From assembly GCA_963281255.1 (NCBI GenBank), contig OY725506.1:124001-188000 (forward strand): a stretch of DNA of 64,000 nucleotides, given 5' to 3'. Numbering within the stretch: position 1 is the stretch's first letter; every line of letters starts with the position of its first letter. Under the pieces are notes generated by a model that was not told the origin of the DNA, made no database searches, and saw nothing but the letters and a program-made list of their open reading frames with translations. Made by a program: the position numbers and the translations under genes. This DNA is from Aphrocallistes beatrix. Its lineage: Eukaryota; Porifera; Hexactinellida; Sceptrulophora; Aphrocallistidae. Below, piece after piece: positions 9,577 to 20,529 of this stretch.

Positions 9577-12500
9577 CTAATGCAACCACTTATCATAATA
9601 GGAGATAAACACAGGTACCACTGTATACTTTGACCTGTTCTAAATATACAAACAACAAACAAACAAACAAACAAACCTGATGCTGCTCTATTTCTGGTTT
9701 AACTTTCACCCAATTAAGAAGTGCTAACTCATCATCATCATCTCCAGTGTCAGAACTAACAGCGCTAATCTTAGACTCAGCTGTGCTAATTTTAGACTCA
9801 GGCAAGCTAAGGTTGGCAGGGAATGAAGTAGCTCTAGCATTGTCTGAACTAAGCAGAGTGGTTGCTGGTGTGTCCTCTGTGTCATTGGAATCTTCCGGAC
9901 CATTAGGCTTGAGGCGTCGAGATGGCACAGGTGGCCGTGATGTGTCGCTTGGAAGTGCCTGGAAAGGAGAAATGGGTTTGTAAGAATTCTCAGATTGTGT
10001 CGCGGAGTTAGGTGGCAGGCTGGGTGGTTTTGAAAGCTCTGATTTGATTGGTTGTTGCAGAGGAGGTGGAGGTAAGGAGGTCTTTATCGTCTCGAAAAGT
10101 TTGGAAGTTCTCTTGTCGAGATTTTGATAGAACTTCATTCCTAAACACACACAAACAATGACAATAAACAAGTAAACAAACAATCAATTGAGTTTATTAG
10201 TAAACAAATAAACAAACAAACAATTGCATACATGTCAACCTGAGACATGATAAGAGCGGAAGCGTTGAATAGAAATGTATTATACATAGAATTAAAAAAG
10301 CGGGACATAATGGGGAAATTTAATGAAAAAGCGGGACACTCTAGAAAATTAGCTCAATAGAAGAGTGAAAAAGCGGGACGTCCCGCCAAAAACGGGACAG
10401 TTGGCAAGTATACAATTGAGTTTATTAGTAAACAAACAAACAAACAAACAAGTACATATATATCCCTTACCATCCTTGAGACTGTCCTCGGTGGATCCCA
10501 ACCTCTTCCACGCCTCCACCAGTCCCTTGCAGACCCCCTCCCTCTCGCTCTTCACTCCGATCAGCTCCTTCCGCAGTCCGGCGAGATTAGCGTTGGTGTC
10601 CGTCATCGCCTAGCGACACAATGCCACTTAATCACACTGCATAGCACATACCACTGCCGTTGCTATGGAATGGATTGAATGGATCATTAGGGAATAGCGA
10701 TTATCCCAAATTATGGCATAACTATGACTGAATTGGAACTGCTAAGAGGAGAGCGACACTTTACGAGTGCCACCATATGGTGGCAGAATGATCATGCCAC
10801 TATCAGCCAGTGTCACTTGTGCTATTTATAGATTTGTTATAGACAGGTGAGATAATCCTAGTCATTATGTGTCGCTGTTATTAGTGGGGCGGAGTGGTAC
10901 CTTTACGATGTTGTCTTGAGCATCACAGTTCTGACGAATCAGAAGTGAGGTTTGCTTGTGTCGCTTCATGGCATTCTCGAACAGCTGATCTCTGCTCGAC
11001 TCCGGAGAAGTGATCAGCTGGACAGATATGTCGTCTGTGTCCATGTCATTGCGCAGCTGTTTCTCAAGCGTGGATCTATTTATAGGCACTTGATGAGCAT
11101 GGATCTATTTATAGTAATTCTAAACATAGCTGAATACCTCTGTGTCTGCATTTCCTCTATCTTCCCTACCAGCATGGCCAATCGGTTCTCTGACTGTTCA
11201 TCGAATGAGAGCGACACAAGGTCCAGCTTGGGGAGGGAGTTGATGAAAGTGGATTCTGGAACTGTCAAGAGTTTCAGTTTCGGTTTCAGTTCCTTCATCA
11301 CCTGGTGCAGCTCCTGGTTGGACTTGTCTCCTACAAACAGCTGATTGGTCAAACGAATAAAGATGAAAATGGATTCCAATTTCCATCTAATCTCAAACTA
11401 TTCTGTCGACTTAGGACACATTTGTGCCACTTAATGCCACTATAAGAATTCACACCTTGAGCTAGGAACTCATCAATCTTGTCAGCTTGTTTCTGGAACT
11501 CTTGAATCTGATTGGCTACTTCCGGGGCGTCGCGCGTCAAGTACATACAAATCTCGTCCAACTTCCTGTGAATCTGATTGGACATCTGCAGCACTGACTG
11601 CAGCAGCGCATCCATTCCCTCCACTCGGCCTTGATGCTCACTGGACGCCTCCGTTCTAATTTTAGCCACGTCAGCTGGTATGCTGACCTTGTCGTCTTTA
11701 TAGTTTAACACCTCCTCTATGTTCATCTTGGACAGGTACTCAGCTAAGTCTCTGTTTCTGTCCTGAATCGTGGCGCACACAGACCTCAGCAAGTTCGCCT
11801 TTTCTTCCGAGTACAGAGAGTTGGCCTCCAACACGGACATGGGGACCAACTTGGAGAATATGTCTCCTCCTAGGACAGATCTGTCAGAGATGGAGAACTC
11901 GATGGGTTTGACTAGAATGGCGCCTTGGATTGGCTCCAATTCTGGGACGGAAGGGACCTATAAATAGAATTTATAATTTTAGTTATTCTTAAGGAAAATA
12001 TAATAATAAATGTTCTAAATGGTAATGCGAAAATAGTTCGAATTGCAGGTTTAGGAAATAATTCGACATTTTATCATTAGGATTAATGGTGGTTTTCATG
12101 TGAACTATTTCCTTTTTTGGAAAGTCGAACTATTTCCACCATACCGTTCTAATTATAGATGTGTTCTACGGGATTCAGAATGGTATAAGTTCTAATTATA
12201 GACTGACCAGCTGGTGGTAGACCTGGTGGTTGGTCTGGACAGCTGACACGGATTTAGATTGGATAAGATCGGTCAAGTATTTGACAGCAGTCTTCATGGG
12301 TGGCAATTGTGCCTTGACAGCTTTATTCCCCGCCTGAATGCACTCCATAGCAACCTGAAAGAATGCTATCGCCTGTCCGTATTTAGAATCATCCTCTAGA
12401 GATACTCCTTGACAGAAGTAAGCAACGGATTGGTAGATATGGAATTTGGTCTGAAGGAACTTCTGCCAAGTTTTATTCCTCTTAGTCAGCTGAGCTCCGA

Positions 12501-13966
12501 CCTATAAATATAGCCACACTAAATATAGCCACACTAAATATAGCCACACTAAATATAGCCACACTAAATATAACCACACTAAATATAACCACACTAAATA
12601 TAGCCACACTAAATATAGCCACACTAAATATAGTAACATCAAGAACAATAACAATTCGATATCTCTTCCTAAACTTCTATTTATAGTCTTGGAATGCGCC
12701 TATTGGTCAGGCTAGAATGAATACCTGCAGGTCCAGGATGTCTATCGCCTTCTGGTACAAGGTAGACACTTCCCAAGCCACTTTGGACACCAAACTTGGT
12801 CTCTTCCTCTCCAACAGACTCTTCTCCACCATGCATTCCTGAGCTTGAGCCAGCATCAGGTTCTTGCAGAACGCCAATACCTCGGCACACATGTCTGTCT
12901 GTAAACAACAACAAGTAAACAAACAAACAAACAAATAAACAAACGATATCCCACTAAAATTAATTGAACAGATATTTCCATATAAGGATATCAGATTTCC
13001 AATCAATTCTTCCCACGAGTGAAGGAGGAATTGCCATGGTTACGTGTTGGGAGGATTGGCACCTGGTTGGGAGTAGGTGTGAAGTTGGTGGCGGTCTGGA
13101 GGAGGTAGAAGGCGCCAGCTGAGCACTGAAAGTGAGTGCAGGCGCCACGGAGCTCATCCTGGATATCCGCGCCCAGTCTGGAATGCAGGGCGCCCAAATT
13201 GAAGAGAACAGCTGACATCTCGAACTGGACTAGATTCTCAGCTGTCTCCTTCTCCGTGAAGGCGTCTCCCCAAATGAAAGTCACCTGGAGTGGGAGAGTG
13301 CTTAGTTAGAAGTGGCAGAGTGGCACTATGTGGTTAGAAGTGGCAGAATGGCACTATGGCATTAGACCCTCTAAGCCAGAGGACACATTTTGATGGCGGA
13401 TTTCATTGAATAAAACTATAATCAATTTGACCAATCAAATTGTAGCTTTTTCTCAGAAATAAATCAGGTCTGGAAGTGTGAATGAATGTTTTATGAGACA
13501 TGTTACTGACCAATCAACTCTAAGAGATTTATACAATTATGAAACCTTTGAACTTACTAAAATAGGACTAAATGGCAGTGACACAAAATGGCCAATAAAT
13601 GGCAGAAATATCTCGGAGTGGCACAAGGGACAGATTGGTGTGAAGTGGCAGACTTGCCTGAATACTAGATCTGGTGGCTGCGAACCGAGTGGGCAGGAGA
13701 CACAATTGGGCGTAGTATCTCCTCAGAGCAGATGTCCCGTGGCTGTCTCTGGAAGGCCGCACGGCTTGGTCTCTCAGCTGATTGAACTCTCTCACTTCTG
13801 GACGAAAGTGGGTCGGATCTTCTCCGTACTCAGTGCGGATGAGCTCAGCCAATGGGCTGGTCAGGTCGACACTGACACCTTGCTTGCTGGGGATGGTGAG
13901 CATGGGCAGTCTCAGCTGATCCATGAAACCCTGTGACACCTCTGTATTCGATTCAGTCGCACTCAT
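9577..13966 (-). CDS. BRO1-domain protein, HD-PTP (PTPN23)-like, lacking the phosphatase domain
   Basis: Ten exons join in consistent phase: 13658-13966, 13063-13284, 12725-12898, 12208-12501, 11456-11957, 11138-11330, 10901-11075, 10471-10609, 9677-10140, 9577-9639. They total 844 codons plus stop. Exons 1-4 encode the BRO1 domain, which in this family binds ESCRT-III CHMP4 at endosomes (FNLGALHSRLGA, CTHFQCSAGAFYLL, LMLAQAQECMVEKSL). Then come GDIFSKLVPMSV and YSEEKANLLR, which match HD-PTP better than ALIX, and a long coiled V-domain (EEMQTQRSTLEKQLRND). A Pro-rich acidic tail follows (SLPPPPLQQP, SRPPVPSRRL). HD-PTP is about 1,630 residues with a C-terminal tyrosine-phosphatase domain. 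Here the chain stops soon after the Pro-rich region and the next gene is NHL. A role in endosomal sorting is inferred. The first intron has a GC donor. Confidence 0.88.
12512..12633. repeat. 15-bp tandem array of splice-acceptor-like units inside an intron
   Basis: There are about eight copies of the 15-mer CTAAATATAGCCACA on the plus strand. On the sense (minus) strand each copy contains CTATATTTAG or TTATATTTAG, the same 10-base motif that ends many introns in this window. The array lies in the BRO1 gene intron between exons 3 and 4, immediately upstream of the real acceptor at 12502-12503. Confidence 0.9.
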
Positions 13967-14699
13967 GCTAATTTTAGTAACAGATCAGTCCTCAACCTTA
14001 ATGTATGGCCGTGGTTTACAGTCGTTTTTGTCGTGGAGCACTTTTTTTTATATATCGTGATGCCAAAGTTAATCTTTGGTCCAAACTAGTCTAGGGCTGT
14101 TACGAAGATTCAAATTCGTCGCTTTTTGCCTTCAATATTTGTTTGCAAAACCAGTTTCTTGTAACAGACCACACATTTTAAACAAACAGAAAGCGGCGTA
14201 TCCAGGATTTACTGACTTCAATCTAGTCCATGCCCCACTACTGAAATTTATAACGAGTATTTTCATTGATTATTTTAAATAATCAATAAACAAAGATTCT
14301 AGATCGGCAATAAATGCCCTAATTCAACTGATTATGTATAATTTATTCATTGTTTATAAAGCTGAGGAGGGTTTCCCTTACACAAAACCACCTCCCGTGG
14401 ATTGTACTGTATTCATTCATCTAATTTCTTATTGTAAAGTCGCCCTTTACACATAAAAACCTCAACTTCATACGTTTTGAATGCTGGTCATAACTGCCAA
14501 CATGTTATTGGCCCGAGTATTTATATCCCGGACAAGTGATGTTAAAACCCGCCAAGATCTCTCATCAAAATTCCTACGTCCTAGTCGCAGTGGGGTCTTT
14601 TTGGACCCCAAGATTGCCTCGGGTCCACTTGGACCCCAGGGTGTCATTGGTGATAATTAACCTACAGTAACCTATCATAAAAGTAAAAAACAAAATAAT
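13967..14699. other. Intergenic region
   Basis: This spacer lies between the BRO1 gene start and the membrane-hairpin gene. At 14590-14640 a short imperfect repeat contains TGGGGTC and TTGGACCCC twice. No convincing coding frame is seen. Confidence 0.4.
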
Positions 14700-15398
14700 T
14701 CAGAGTTCATCAAAACATTTAGAGACATCTTCAAATGTGCAGAGGAGTTCCACACCACGAAAAGTAAGCTCAAGAAATTGCTGTTTGAATTCGGCATTAT
14801 AATTCAACTCCTCTTCAGGCTTTGCAAGGAGTTTACTTGCAGTGTTAATCATGGTATCATGAGACCTGGCTATAATCGTTCTAAGTGAATCAATGATTTC
14901 TTCCTTCAAACTTTCCAACCTGATCTTTTTCGTCTCAACAGAAAGAGTTTTGAGGTAAGTACTATATACATAGCTAATTCCTGCTCCAAAGAGAAAAGTG
15001 GCTAATGCTCCTATTATGCCTGTTATTGGGTTTAAAGATCCTGAAGAAAAGAGAGCGATAAAAATAGCAGCAGAAAAGCCCAAACTAAGCAAGGAAATCC
15101 TCTTCTTTTCAAGCTTTGAGAAATCTTCAATGCCAGCTTTATTTTGAATAACCTTTTTCAAACTGTCCCACACCTTTAAGGAAGCTTCTAGGTTAAGTGT
15201 GTTGAGGACTCCAGCTCTCAGTGCAAGCGTTTTAACTTCATTTAAGAGCTTCAGGTAAGTCTTAATCTCTTCGACATCTTGTTTTCCAGGATTAGCCTTT
15301 GTCATTTCAGCTTCTTCAATTTCTTTAGTAAGCACCTCAATTAACTTAAAAACTTCTTTATTCTTCAAATTTTCTTCTATTCCTTCCTGTTGGGACAT
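14700..15398 (-). CDS. Membrane-hairpin protein with flanking helices, unrecognised
   Basis: This is an intronless frame of 232 residues from the ATG at 15398. Residues 1-95 are charged and helical (KLIEVLTKEIEEAEMTKAN). About 100-150 hold two hydrophobic segments joined by a short loop (LLSLGFSAAIFIALF, then IIGALATFLFGAGISYVY), a re-entrant or two-pass hairpin rich in Gly and Ala. The rest is helical again (RLESLKEEIIDSLRTII). There is no signal peptide. Both ends are therefore probably on the same, cytosolic, side. I recognise no family. The small-residue hairpin between amphipathic helices could suit a membrane-shaping or pore protein, but that is speculation. It stands alone beside transposon debris. 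Confidence 0.6.
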   Translation of the reverse strand: MSQQEGIEENLKNKEVFKLIEVLTKEIEEAEMTKANPGKQDVEEIKTYLKLLNEVKTLALRAGVLNTLNLEASLKVWDSLKKVIQNKAGIEDFSKLEKKRISLLSLGFSAAIFIALFSSGSLNPITGIIGALATFLFGAGISYVYSTYLKTLSVETKKIRLESLKEEIIDSLRTIIARSHDTMINTASKLLAKPEEELNYNAEFKQQFLELTFRGVELLCTFEDVSKCFDEL

Positions 15399-15674
15399 AA
15401 CTCCCGAAAGAATGCATGAGAAATTATCCTCAAGATTAGGGGTAAGAAGTCATCCATAAGATTGTGATACTATCTATATTTGGAACGGCATGTACAAGTT
15501 ATAATTTGACCGAAGAATGCGAACTGGGGACACAGTGTCCCCAATATCGTGGATGTCTCCCAGCCATTTTCTATGCAGTGAAGCCATACAAATACTGGGC
15601 ATTCTACAGTTGAATATAGATACTTTTAGTAACAATGAGTGATTATAAGCAGCTCTTCTAATGCTACTATAGAT

Positions 15675-15822
15675 AGATCAGCAGGGGTTGGCAATCTATT
15701 TCACGCGGAGTTTAAAATATATGTTGGTCGACAGACCGACATTTATGTATATCCAGGGGTCGGTTACCCTAGGCAGGCGTGGCACCCTTCACCCAAAAGG
15801 TCGCCGGCTCTGCTATAGCTAC
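15675..15822. mobile_element. Short hAT-like MITE remnant with a repeat shared at 56.4 kb
   Basis: The left end CAGGGGTTGGCAATC and the right end, read in reverse as CAGAGCCGGCGACCT, are imperfect inverted repeats of the kind seen in hAT elements. CTATAG strings lie on both sides, but an exact 8-base duplication is not clear. The internal block GGTCGACAGACCGACATTT...GGTCGGTTACCCTA...GCAGGCGTG occurs again at 56402-56475, which supports a dispersed family. Confidence 0.55.
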
Positions 15823-16308
15823 ATACCAACACGAAGCGAAATATTGATGCTATAAAAAATTGTTACCGTTCAAGAGCAATTTTGATTGGTTAGCACAGCG
15901 GTTTTTAGCTTTCTTTGGTTGTATAGCAGTTTTTCTACATTCTGGAGTACCTCCCAATGACCATAATAAAAAATTCAGATTCTGTGGAATGTGGTAGACT
16001 CCAGGTTGAACCACTTGGCTAGCATTTAAAATTGAGATGTGGCCGAATTCCAATAGAAATTCCAATGGACATAAGCAAACTAGAGTCATTTTGGGTGGGC
16101 ACGTGCTAACCCAGTGGTCAGCACCTAGTGGCCTATGCCAATGAATATTTCCACATATGTATTTTTTAGTATTTAGTAAGTTATTAATAAAAGTAAAAGT
16201 TTGAAAAAGATGATTTGTTTACTTTTATTGATATTGACAAGCGCGCTTCGCTTGCTTGCGTTGCGCGGCTGGCGGACACTTTGTGTTTGCCATATGCTCA
16301 GATTGCTT

Positions 16309-17691
16309 AATTTTACACTCATAAACTCTAATATGAATATTTATCGTTGCATTAATTAACAATAAATATATTTATCTAAATACAGTGGAATTCACATTTA
16401 TTAGCAACTCGGGTTTTGTTCACGAAGAGGTTAATGCGCGAATTTGCTAACAAGGGAACAGAGTTAATACAAATATACACTTGGGACGTGAAAATTGGTA
16501 TATGAGAATAATACTATTCACGCGTCTATTTTCAATAAGAGTTATCTAGGATTTTATCACTATCTATAGAGAAGTAATGAGATGTGACAAAATCCTAGAT
16601 AACTTAGAACTTATTGAAAATAGACATGTGAATAATATCATTCTCATATAGGAAGTAATAGTTTACAGATTAAATGGTATAATTTCTTAGCGTCTACGAT
16701 CTATACTTTTCGAGTTATGGCTTAAGCATGTAATTTTATGTTTCCATAGCAACTGAGGAATTCATAGACATTCCAGCTAAAATTTTCAGATTTTTTGGCT
16801 TGAGGTCTTACTGTTGTTGCTCTATCATAAAATCAAGCATTAGAAATGCAGATAACGATGTTTAATATGAGCTGGAACAGCAACATTTTCCGCTCTAAAA
16901 AGAGCCTATTGCAATCACATGACATCAAATTTTTGACAGCTGAATTGGATACTCTGATATAATGTTTGTATATGGTAATGTAATACATTTCAAATGTCTA
17001 TCGGAAGCGGTTTTTGATTCATCGGCCTAATAAAATTTTGACTTTAAAACTGGCCTCTTCGTTTTATGGCCTTCTCGGTGACATATATAGCCATATATTA
17101 AGTAGGCCATGTCGTAGGTAATCCCTTATCAGCCATTGAGTTTATCTTAAAATAATCGAAATAGGATAAATGTATTGTTGAATCCAGTAATGTTCCAAAA
17201 TATTTACAGATATTCTGAATACTGAACATAACCAGATTAAACAATGCAAAGGTTCCTTGCTGAACACGTGTGCTTACAGCAAAATATAAGCTTTGGTTAG
17301 ATTTACTATGGTATTCATATTCTCATGCTAAAGTTGGTTCAAGTGCACCTCAGCAATGATAGCAGTGCACAGCATATGAGATAGCTCAGTACAAATAAGC
17401 AGTTCCATGTCTGTTCTTACATTTTGAGAAGAATTTGGAAAGATGTCGGCCGACAGATCAATAGTACAGAAATACAGTAGAGCTCTATTAGCAACCAACT
17501 TTTACGTCCTAAGTGTATATTTGTATGAACTCTGTTCCCTTGTTAGCAAATTCGCGCATTAACCTCTTCGTGAACAAAACCTGAGTTGCTAATAAATGCA
17601 AATTCTACTGTATTTAGATAAATATATTTATTGTTTATTATTAATTAATGCAGTGGTAAATATTCATATTAGAGTTTATTAGTGTAAAATT
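16309..17691. mobile_element. Long-inverted-repeat element with nested TA-flanked ends
   Basis: The arms at about 16309-16494 and 17502-17691 are near-perfect reverse complements of about 185 bases. Each arm contains a pogo/Tigger-like end (TACAGTGGAATTCACATTTA on the left, its complement ending TCTACTGTA on the right) together with AATTTGCTAACAAGGGAACA. A further copy of the TACAGTAGAGCTC end lies at 17473. There is no transposase frame in the 1-kb centre, so this is a non-autonomous or degraded element. Confidence 0.75.
16498..16651. repeat. Inner inverted repeat (foldback)
   Basis: The left arm contains TCTATTTTCAATAAG and ATCTAGGATTTTATCAC. The right arm contains GTGACAAAATCCTAGATAAC and TTATTGAAAATAGAC. 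The arms are about 60 bases around a 16-base loop. It is nested inside the larger inverted-repeat element. Confidence 0.8.
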
Positions 17692-17967
17692 TGAATCTGC
17701 ATAGTTAAGATCCCTCAGCAACAAAGATGCTGATGGAACCATTAGCTATGTAACTTAACACTCAAGGCCTAAGTTCAAAAATAACCTAAATTATTCAAAA
17801 ATTTGATAAGTTGAATTTAGTATGCAGTAATTGCAGAATTGCAATGAATCCTGGGCTTTATATGGAGTGGTAGTTAGCCATTTGATTAGCCAAAAATGCT
17901 AACAGTAAGACGATACAAGCAACTATTCCATTAGTATAAGTAGCGAATAGGAAAAGATTTGCAAACT

Positions 17968-20529
17968 ATGAAAGTTCAAGTCTTCCTTGGGTTCATATTT
18001 TGTTTACAGCTAGCTGTTTGTAAACAGAAGCTGCATATTCTGGGCTTATACCCAAACACTGGGACTGGGTGGACAGAGCCATATGTCATTCACAGTGCAG
18101 AGTTGGCCAAGCGACACATTGAACAAAACGGAACCATCCTCAAGAACTATGAGCTGCAAATTGATTGGCGGGACACTGAGTGCGATGGAGTGGTGGGTTT
18201 AAAGGCATTCTTCGACGCCATTGGGACAAACCGCGACAAGACATACCTAGCAGTGTTTGGAGGTGGCTGTGCGGTGGCTACGAGTGAAGTGGCAGCCATT
18301 TCGTCGCAGTATGGCCTCGTGCAGATCTCATATGCCTCCACGGCGCCCAATCTCGGAGACATAAATCTCTACCCACGGTTTGTATGGGGAGTTCCATCAG
18401 ACACTAACGCGGTTCCAGCCAGGGCGAAGTTCATCGTAGAAAACCGGTGGAAACGAGTGGCCATCATAAACCAGCAGAACCCAATCTTCGTCGCCAGTTC
18501 ACACAGCATGGAGTTCCTACTGGGAAATCTAAATATAGAATACAGAGTGGAGGACTTCGCAGCTGATGTAGCCAACCTCCCACTTGAGACCTCCGTGGAG
18601 AGGCTGGGAGATAACCTCATCAACAACGGGTACCGGATAATGATAGCTAACATGTACGAAGACGCAGCCATCAAGCTCTTCTGTGGTCTGCTAAAAAGAC
18701 CTAAATATAGACTGCTCCTGCACCCGCACTCCACCTGGATATTCCTGGGCTGGTTCACTGACAACTGGCACAATAAACCGGAAGTGCTCTCAGAGGTAAA
18801 CTGCACAGCCGAGGAGATTGTGGCAGTATCGAATGGCGCATTGGGATTCTTAGTGGCGCACAATGAAAGTAGCTTTAAAGGCGAAGTCAATGAGAAGAAA
18901 ACCATATCGAAATACACCACAAAACAACTGTACCAAATGTACAGAAATATAACCCTTCAAAACAACGGAAATAATGTCGAGGAATTTGCCGTAAGGTCTG
19001 ATGTCCATGATGCTTACGTGTACGACTCTCTGTGGACGCTAGCACTGGCTCTGCATCAAGCTGAAGAAAGTGGCTTCAACCTCTCTGCCATCTCCCAAAA
19101 GGAGATACTCACCGACACAGAATACTTCACACCTCTCAGTAACTTTTCAACGCAGGTTTACAAAGGAATGTTGAAGCAGCATTTCCAAGGTTGGAGCGGA
19201 AATGTCGAGTATAGAGGACAAGAACGTGTCTATGATCTGGTGCAGATTCTAGAATTCGTGAATGGCAGTCTGGAATACCGCAGTGAAGTGACTAACATTC
19301 CTGAGAATAGTTCTGGTTACACAGATGTTTCCCGCATGGGGGTTGTCCTAAACTCATCTTATCCATTTAAGTTCTGGAATAGTGAAGTGGCATCTGATGG
19401 CATAGAGGCACACGACATACCAGTTGAAGTGGTATCTGTCATCTACTTGATTTCATTCTTATTGGTGGCATACATTAGTTTCTACATTGGTTTCATTGTC
19501 ATTGGGAAACTTAGGAATCTAGAATCCATCCGGAATTCATCTCCCACTCTCACTTCCATCATCATTTGTGGGAACTACTTTTTGGTGTTGGCAAGCATTT
19601 TCCTCATTTCCAACGATAGAATCGTGAGGGGAACAGGACAAGAGTTCCTCTCAAATGTGTCCGGAGAACCCGAAACCACTGAAATGTGTGACACTCATTG
19701 CTGTAAATTCCTTTGCATGCTTCCAGTCTCCTTGATACTCGTGGCATCCAGTGTCATTTTAGGCGCCATGATGTCGAAGGCCGCGCTTATTTATGTTGTT
19801 GTTGTAAAGGGAAAAATTAGCTTGAACAAATGCTTAAATTATATTCTAACCACAACTTGGCCATTCCTCCTCGCCACTGTTGACACCTTGTTCGTGCTGC
19901 TTTGGTCACTCGTTGGTCCACTCGTGATCAAATCAGAGGTGTTACCTTCTGGACTTCAGGATCCACCCTTTTTCAGTGTTATTCAGTGTGGCATTTCCTC
20001 GGAGAATTCCCTAGCAACCACTGTCTTCATTAGTATTCTGATAATCTACAAATCCTTTATCGTGTTGGTTGGTCTTGTGATGGCATACAATCTCCGAAAC
20101 GTGGAGAGACAATCACTCCGTTATGGAAACACCATCTCGTGGACAATGTACAACATCACAGTCTTCACACTCATCCTCATTCTCTCCTTCTTCTTGATAC
20201 AGAGCTACGATGTTAAAATTAGCATAGTTTCATTCCTAATCTTAGCAACAGTCTTCCTAACTGTCACCATCATCGGGCTCCCTCCACTCTACTATTCGAT
20301 CCCATCTTTTAAACCCAAAAGCGAATCAAATATTGGAAATATACCCGAAATAGTTCAAGATAAAGAAATGTATGAAAAGAGGATTGGAGCGCTAGAGAAG
20401 GACAACGATGAGTTGAAGGATACCAATGGGCACATGGTTAGGCGCATGACATTGAGTGGGATTGATTTTCCCGCTCAGTGGAACAAATCGACCAGCATCG
20501 AATTTTTTGAGAATGATGAAGCTATTTAA
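17968..20529 (+). CDS. GABA-B-like class C G-protein-coupled receptor, copy A
   Basis: This is an intronless receptor of 853 residues. I choose the ATG at 17968 because its MKVQVFLGF signal peptide aligns with the starts of the paralogues. After the signal peptide (about 1-18) comes a Venus-flytrap ligand domain (about 20-460) with KLHILGLYPNTGTGW, FGGGCAVATSEVA and FLGWFTDNW. The seven-helix domain starts near 485 and ends near 772 (YLISFLLVAYISFYIGF, SLRYGNTISW, PLYYSIP). There is no Cys-rich linker, which fits GABA-B rather than mGlu receptors. A short coiled coil near 798-830 (KRIGALEKDNDELKD) matches the tail that lets GABA-B subunits dimerise. The Ser-rich ligand loop of GABBR1 is replaced by GCAVATS, so the ligand may not be GABA. 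Confidence 0.9.
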   Translation: MKVQVFLGFIFCLQLAVCKQKLHILGLYPNTGTGWTEPYVIHSAELAKRHIEQNGTILKNYELQIDWRDTECDGVVGLKAFFDAIGTNRDKTYLAVFGGGCAVATSEVAAISSQYGLVQISYASTAPNLGDINLYPRFVWGVPSDTNAVPARAKFIVENRWKRVAIINQQNPIFVASSHSMEFLLGNLNIEYRVEDFAADVANLPLETSVERLGDNLINNGYRIMIANMYEDAAIKLFCGLLKRPKYRLLLHPHSTWIFLGWFTDNWHNKPEVLSEVNCTAEEIVAVSNGALGFLVAHNESSFKGEVNEKKTISKYTTKQLYQMYRNITLQNNGNNVEEFAVRSDVHDAYVYDSLWTLALALHQAEESGFNLSAISQKEILTDTEYFTPLSNFSTQVYKGMLKQHFQGWSGNVEYRGQERVYDLVQILEFVNGSLEYRSEVTNIPENSSGYTDVSRMGVVLNSSYPFKFWNSEVASDGIEAHDIPVEVVSVIYLISFLLVAYISFYIGFIVIGKLRNLESIRNSSPTLTSIIICGNYFLVLASIFLISNDRIVRGTGQEFLSNVSGEPETTEMCDTHCCKFLCMLPVSLILVASSVILGAMMSKAALIYVVVVKGKISLNKCLNYILTTTWPFLLATVDTLFVLLWSLVGPLVIKSEVLPSGLQDPPFFSVIQCGISSENSLATTVFISILIIYKSFIVLVGLVMAYNLRNVERQSLRYGNTISWTMYNITVFTLILILSFFLIQSYDVKISIVSFLILATVFLTVTIIGLPPLYYSIPSFKPKSESNIGNIPEIVQDKEMYEKRIGALEKDNDELKDTNGHMVRRMTLSGIDFPAQWNKSTSIEFFENDEAI

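Larger units (their letters stand above)
15399..17967. other. Transposon-rich intergenic region
   Basis: About 2.6 kb between the hairpin gene and the first receptor gene holds a hAT-like end pair (about 15675-15822) and a nested inverted-repeat element (about 16309-17691). A short GC-rich patch near 16240-16270 reads GCGCGCTTCGCTTGCTTGCG. The 79-codon frame at 15850-16089 has no family features and I do not call it. Confidence 0.5.

Noticed and set aside
10865-11089. Separate small genes in the BRO1 region
   Set aside because: The short frames are exons of one gene; splice phases add up exactly to 845 codons including the stop.
12512-12633. CRISPR array
   Set aside because: The units are contiguous 15-mers with no spacers, in a eukaryotic intron.
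15850-16089. 79-codon minus frame in the transposon-rich region
   Set aside because: It has no recognisable motif or paralogue and sits in repeat-rich DNA.
18147-18920. Antisense frames within the receptor genes (also 21480-21914, 25450-25884 and 32235-32669)
   Set aside because: They recur at the same place in every copy because the sense codons are conserved; none has family features.
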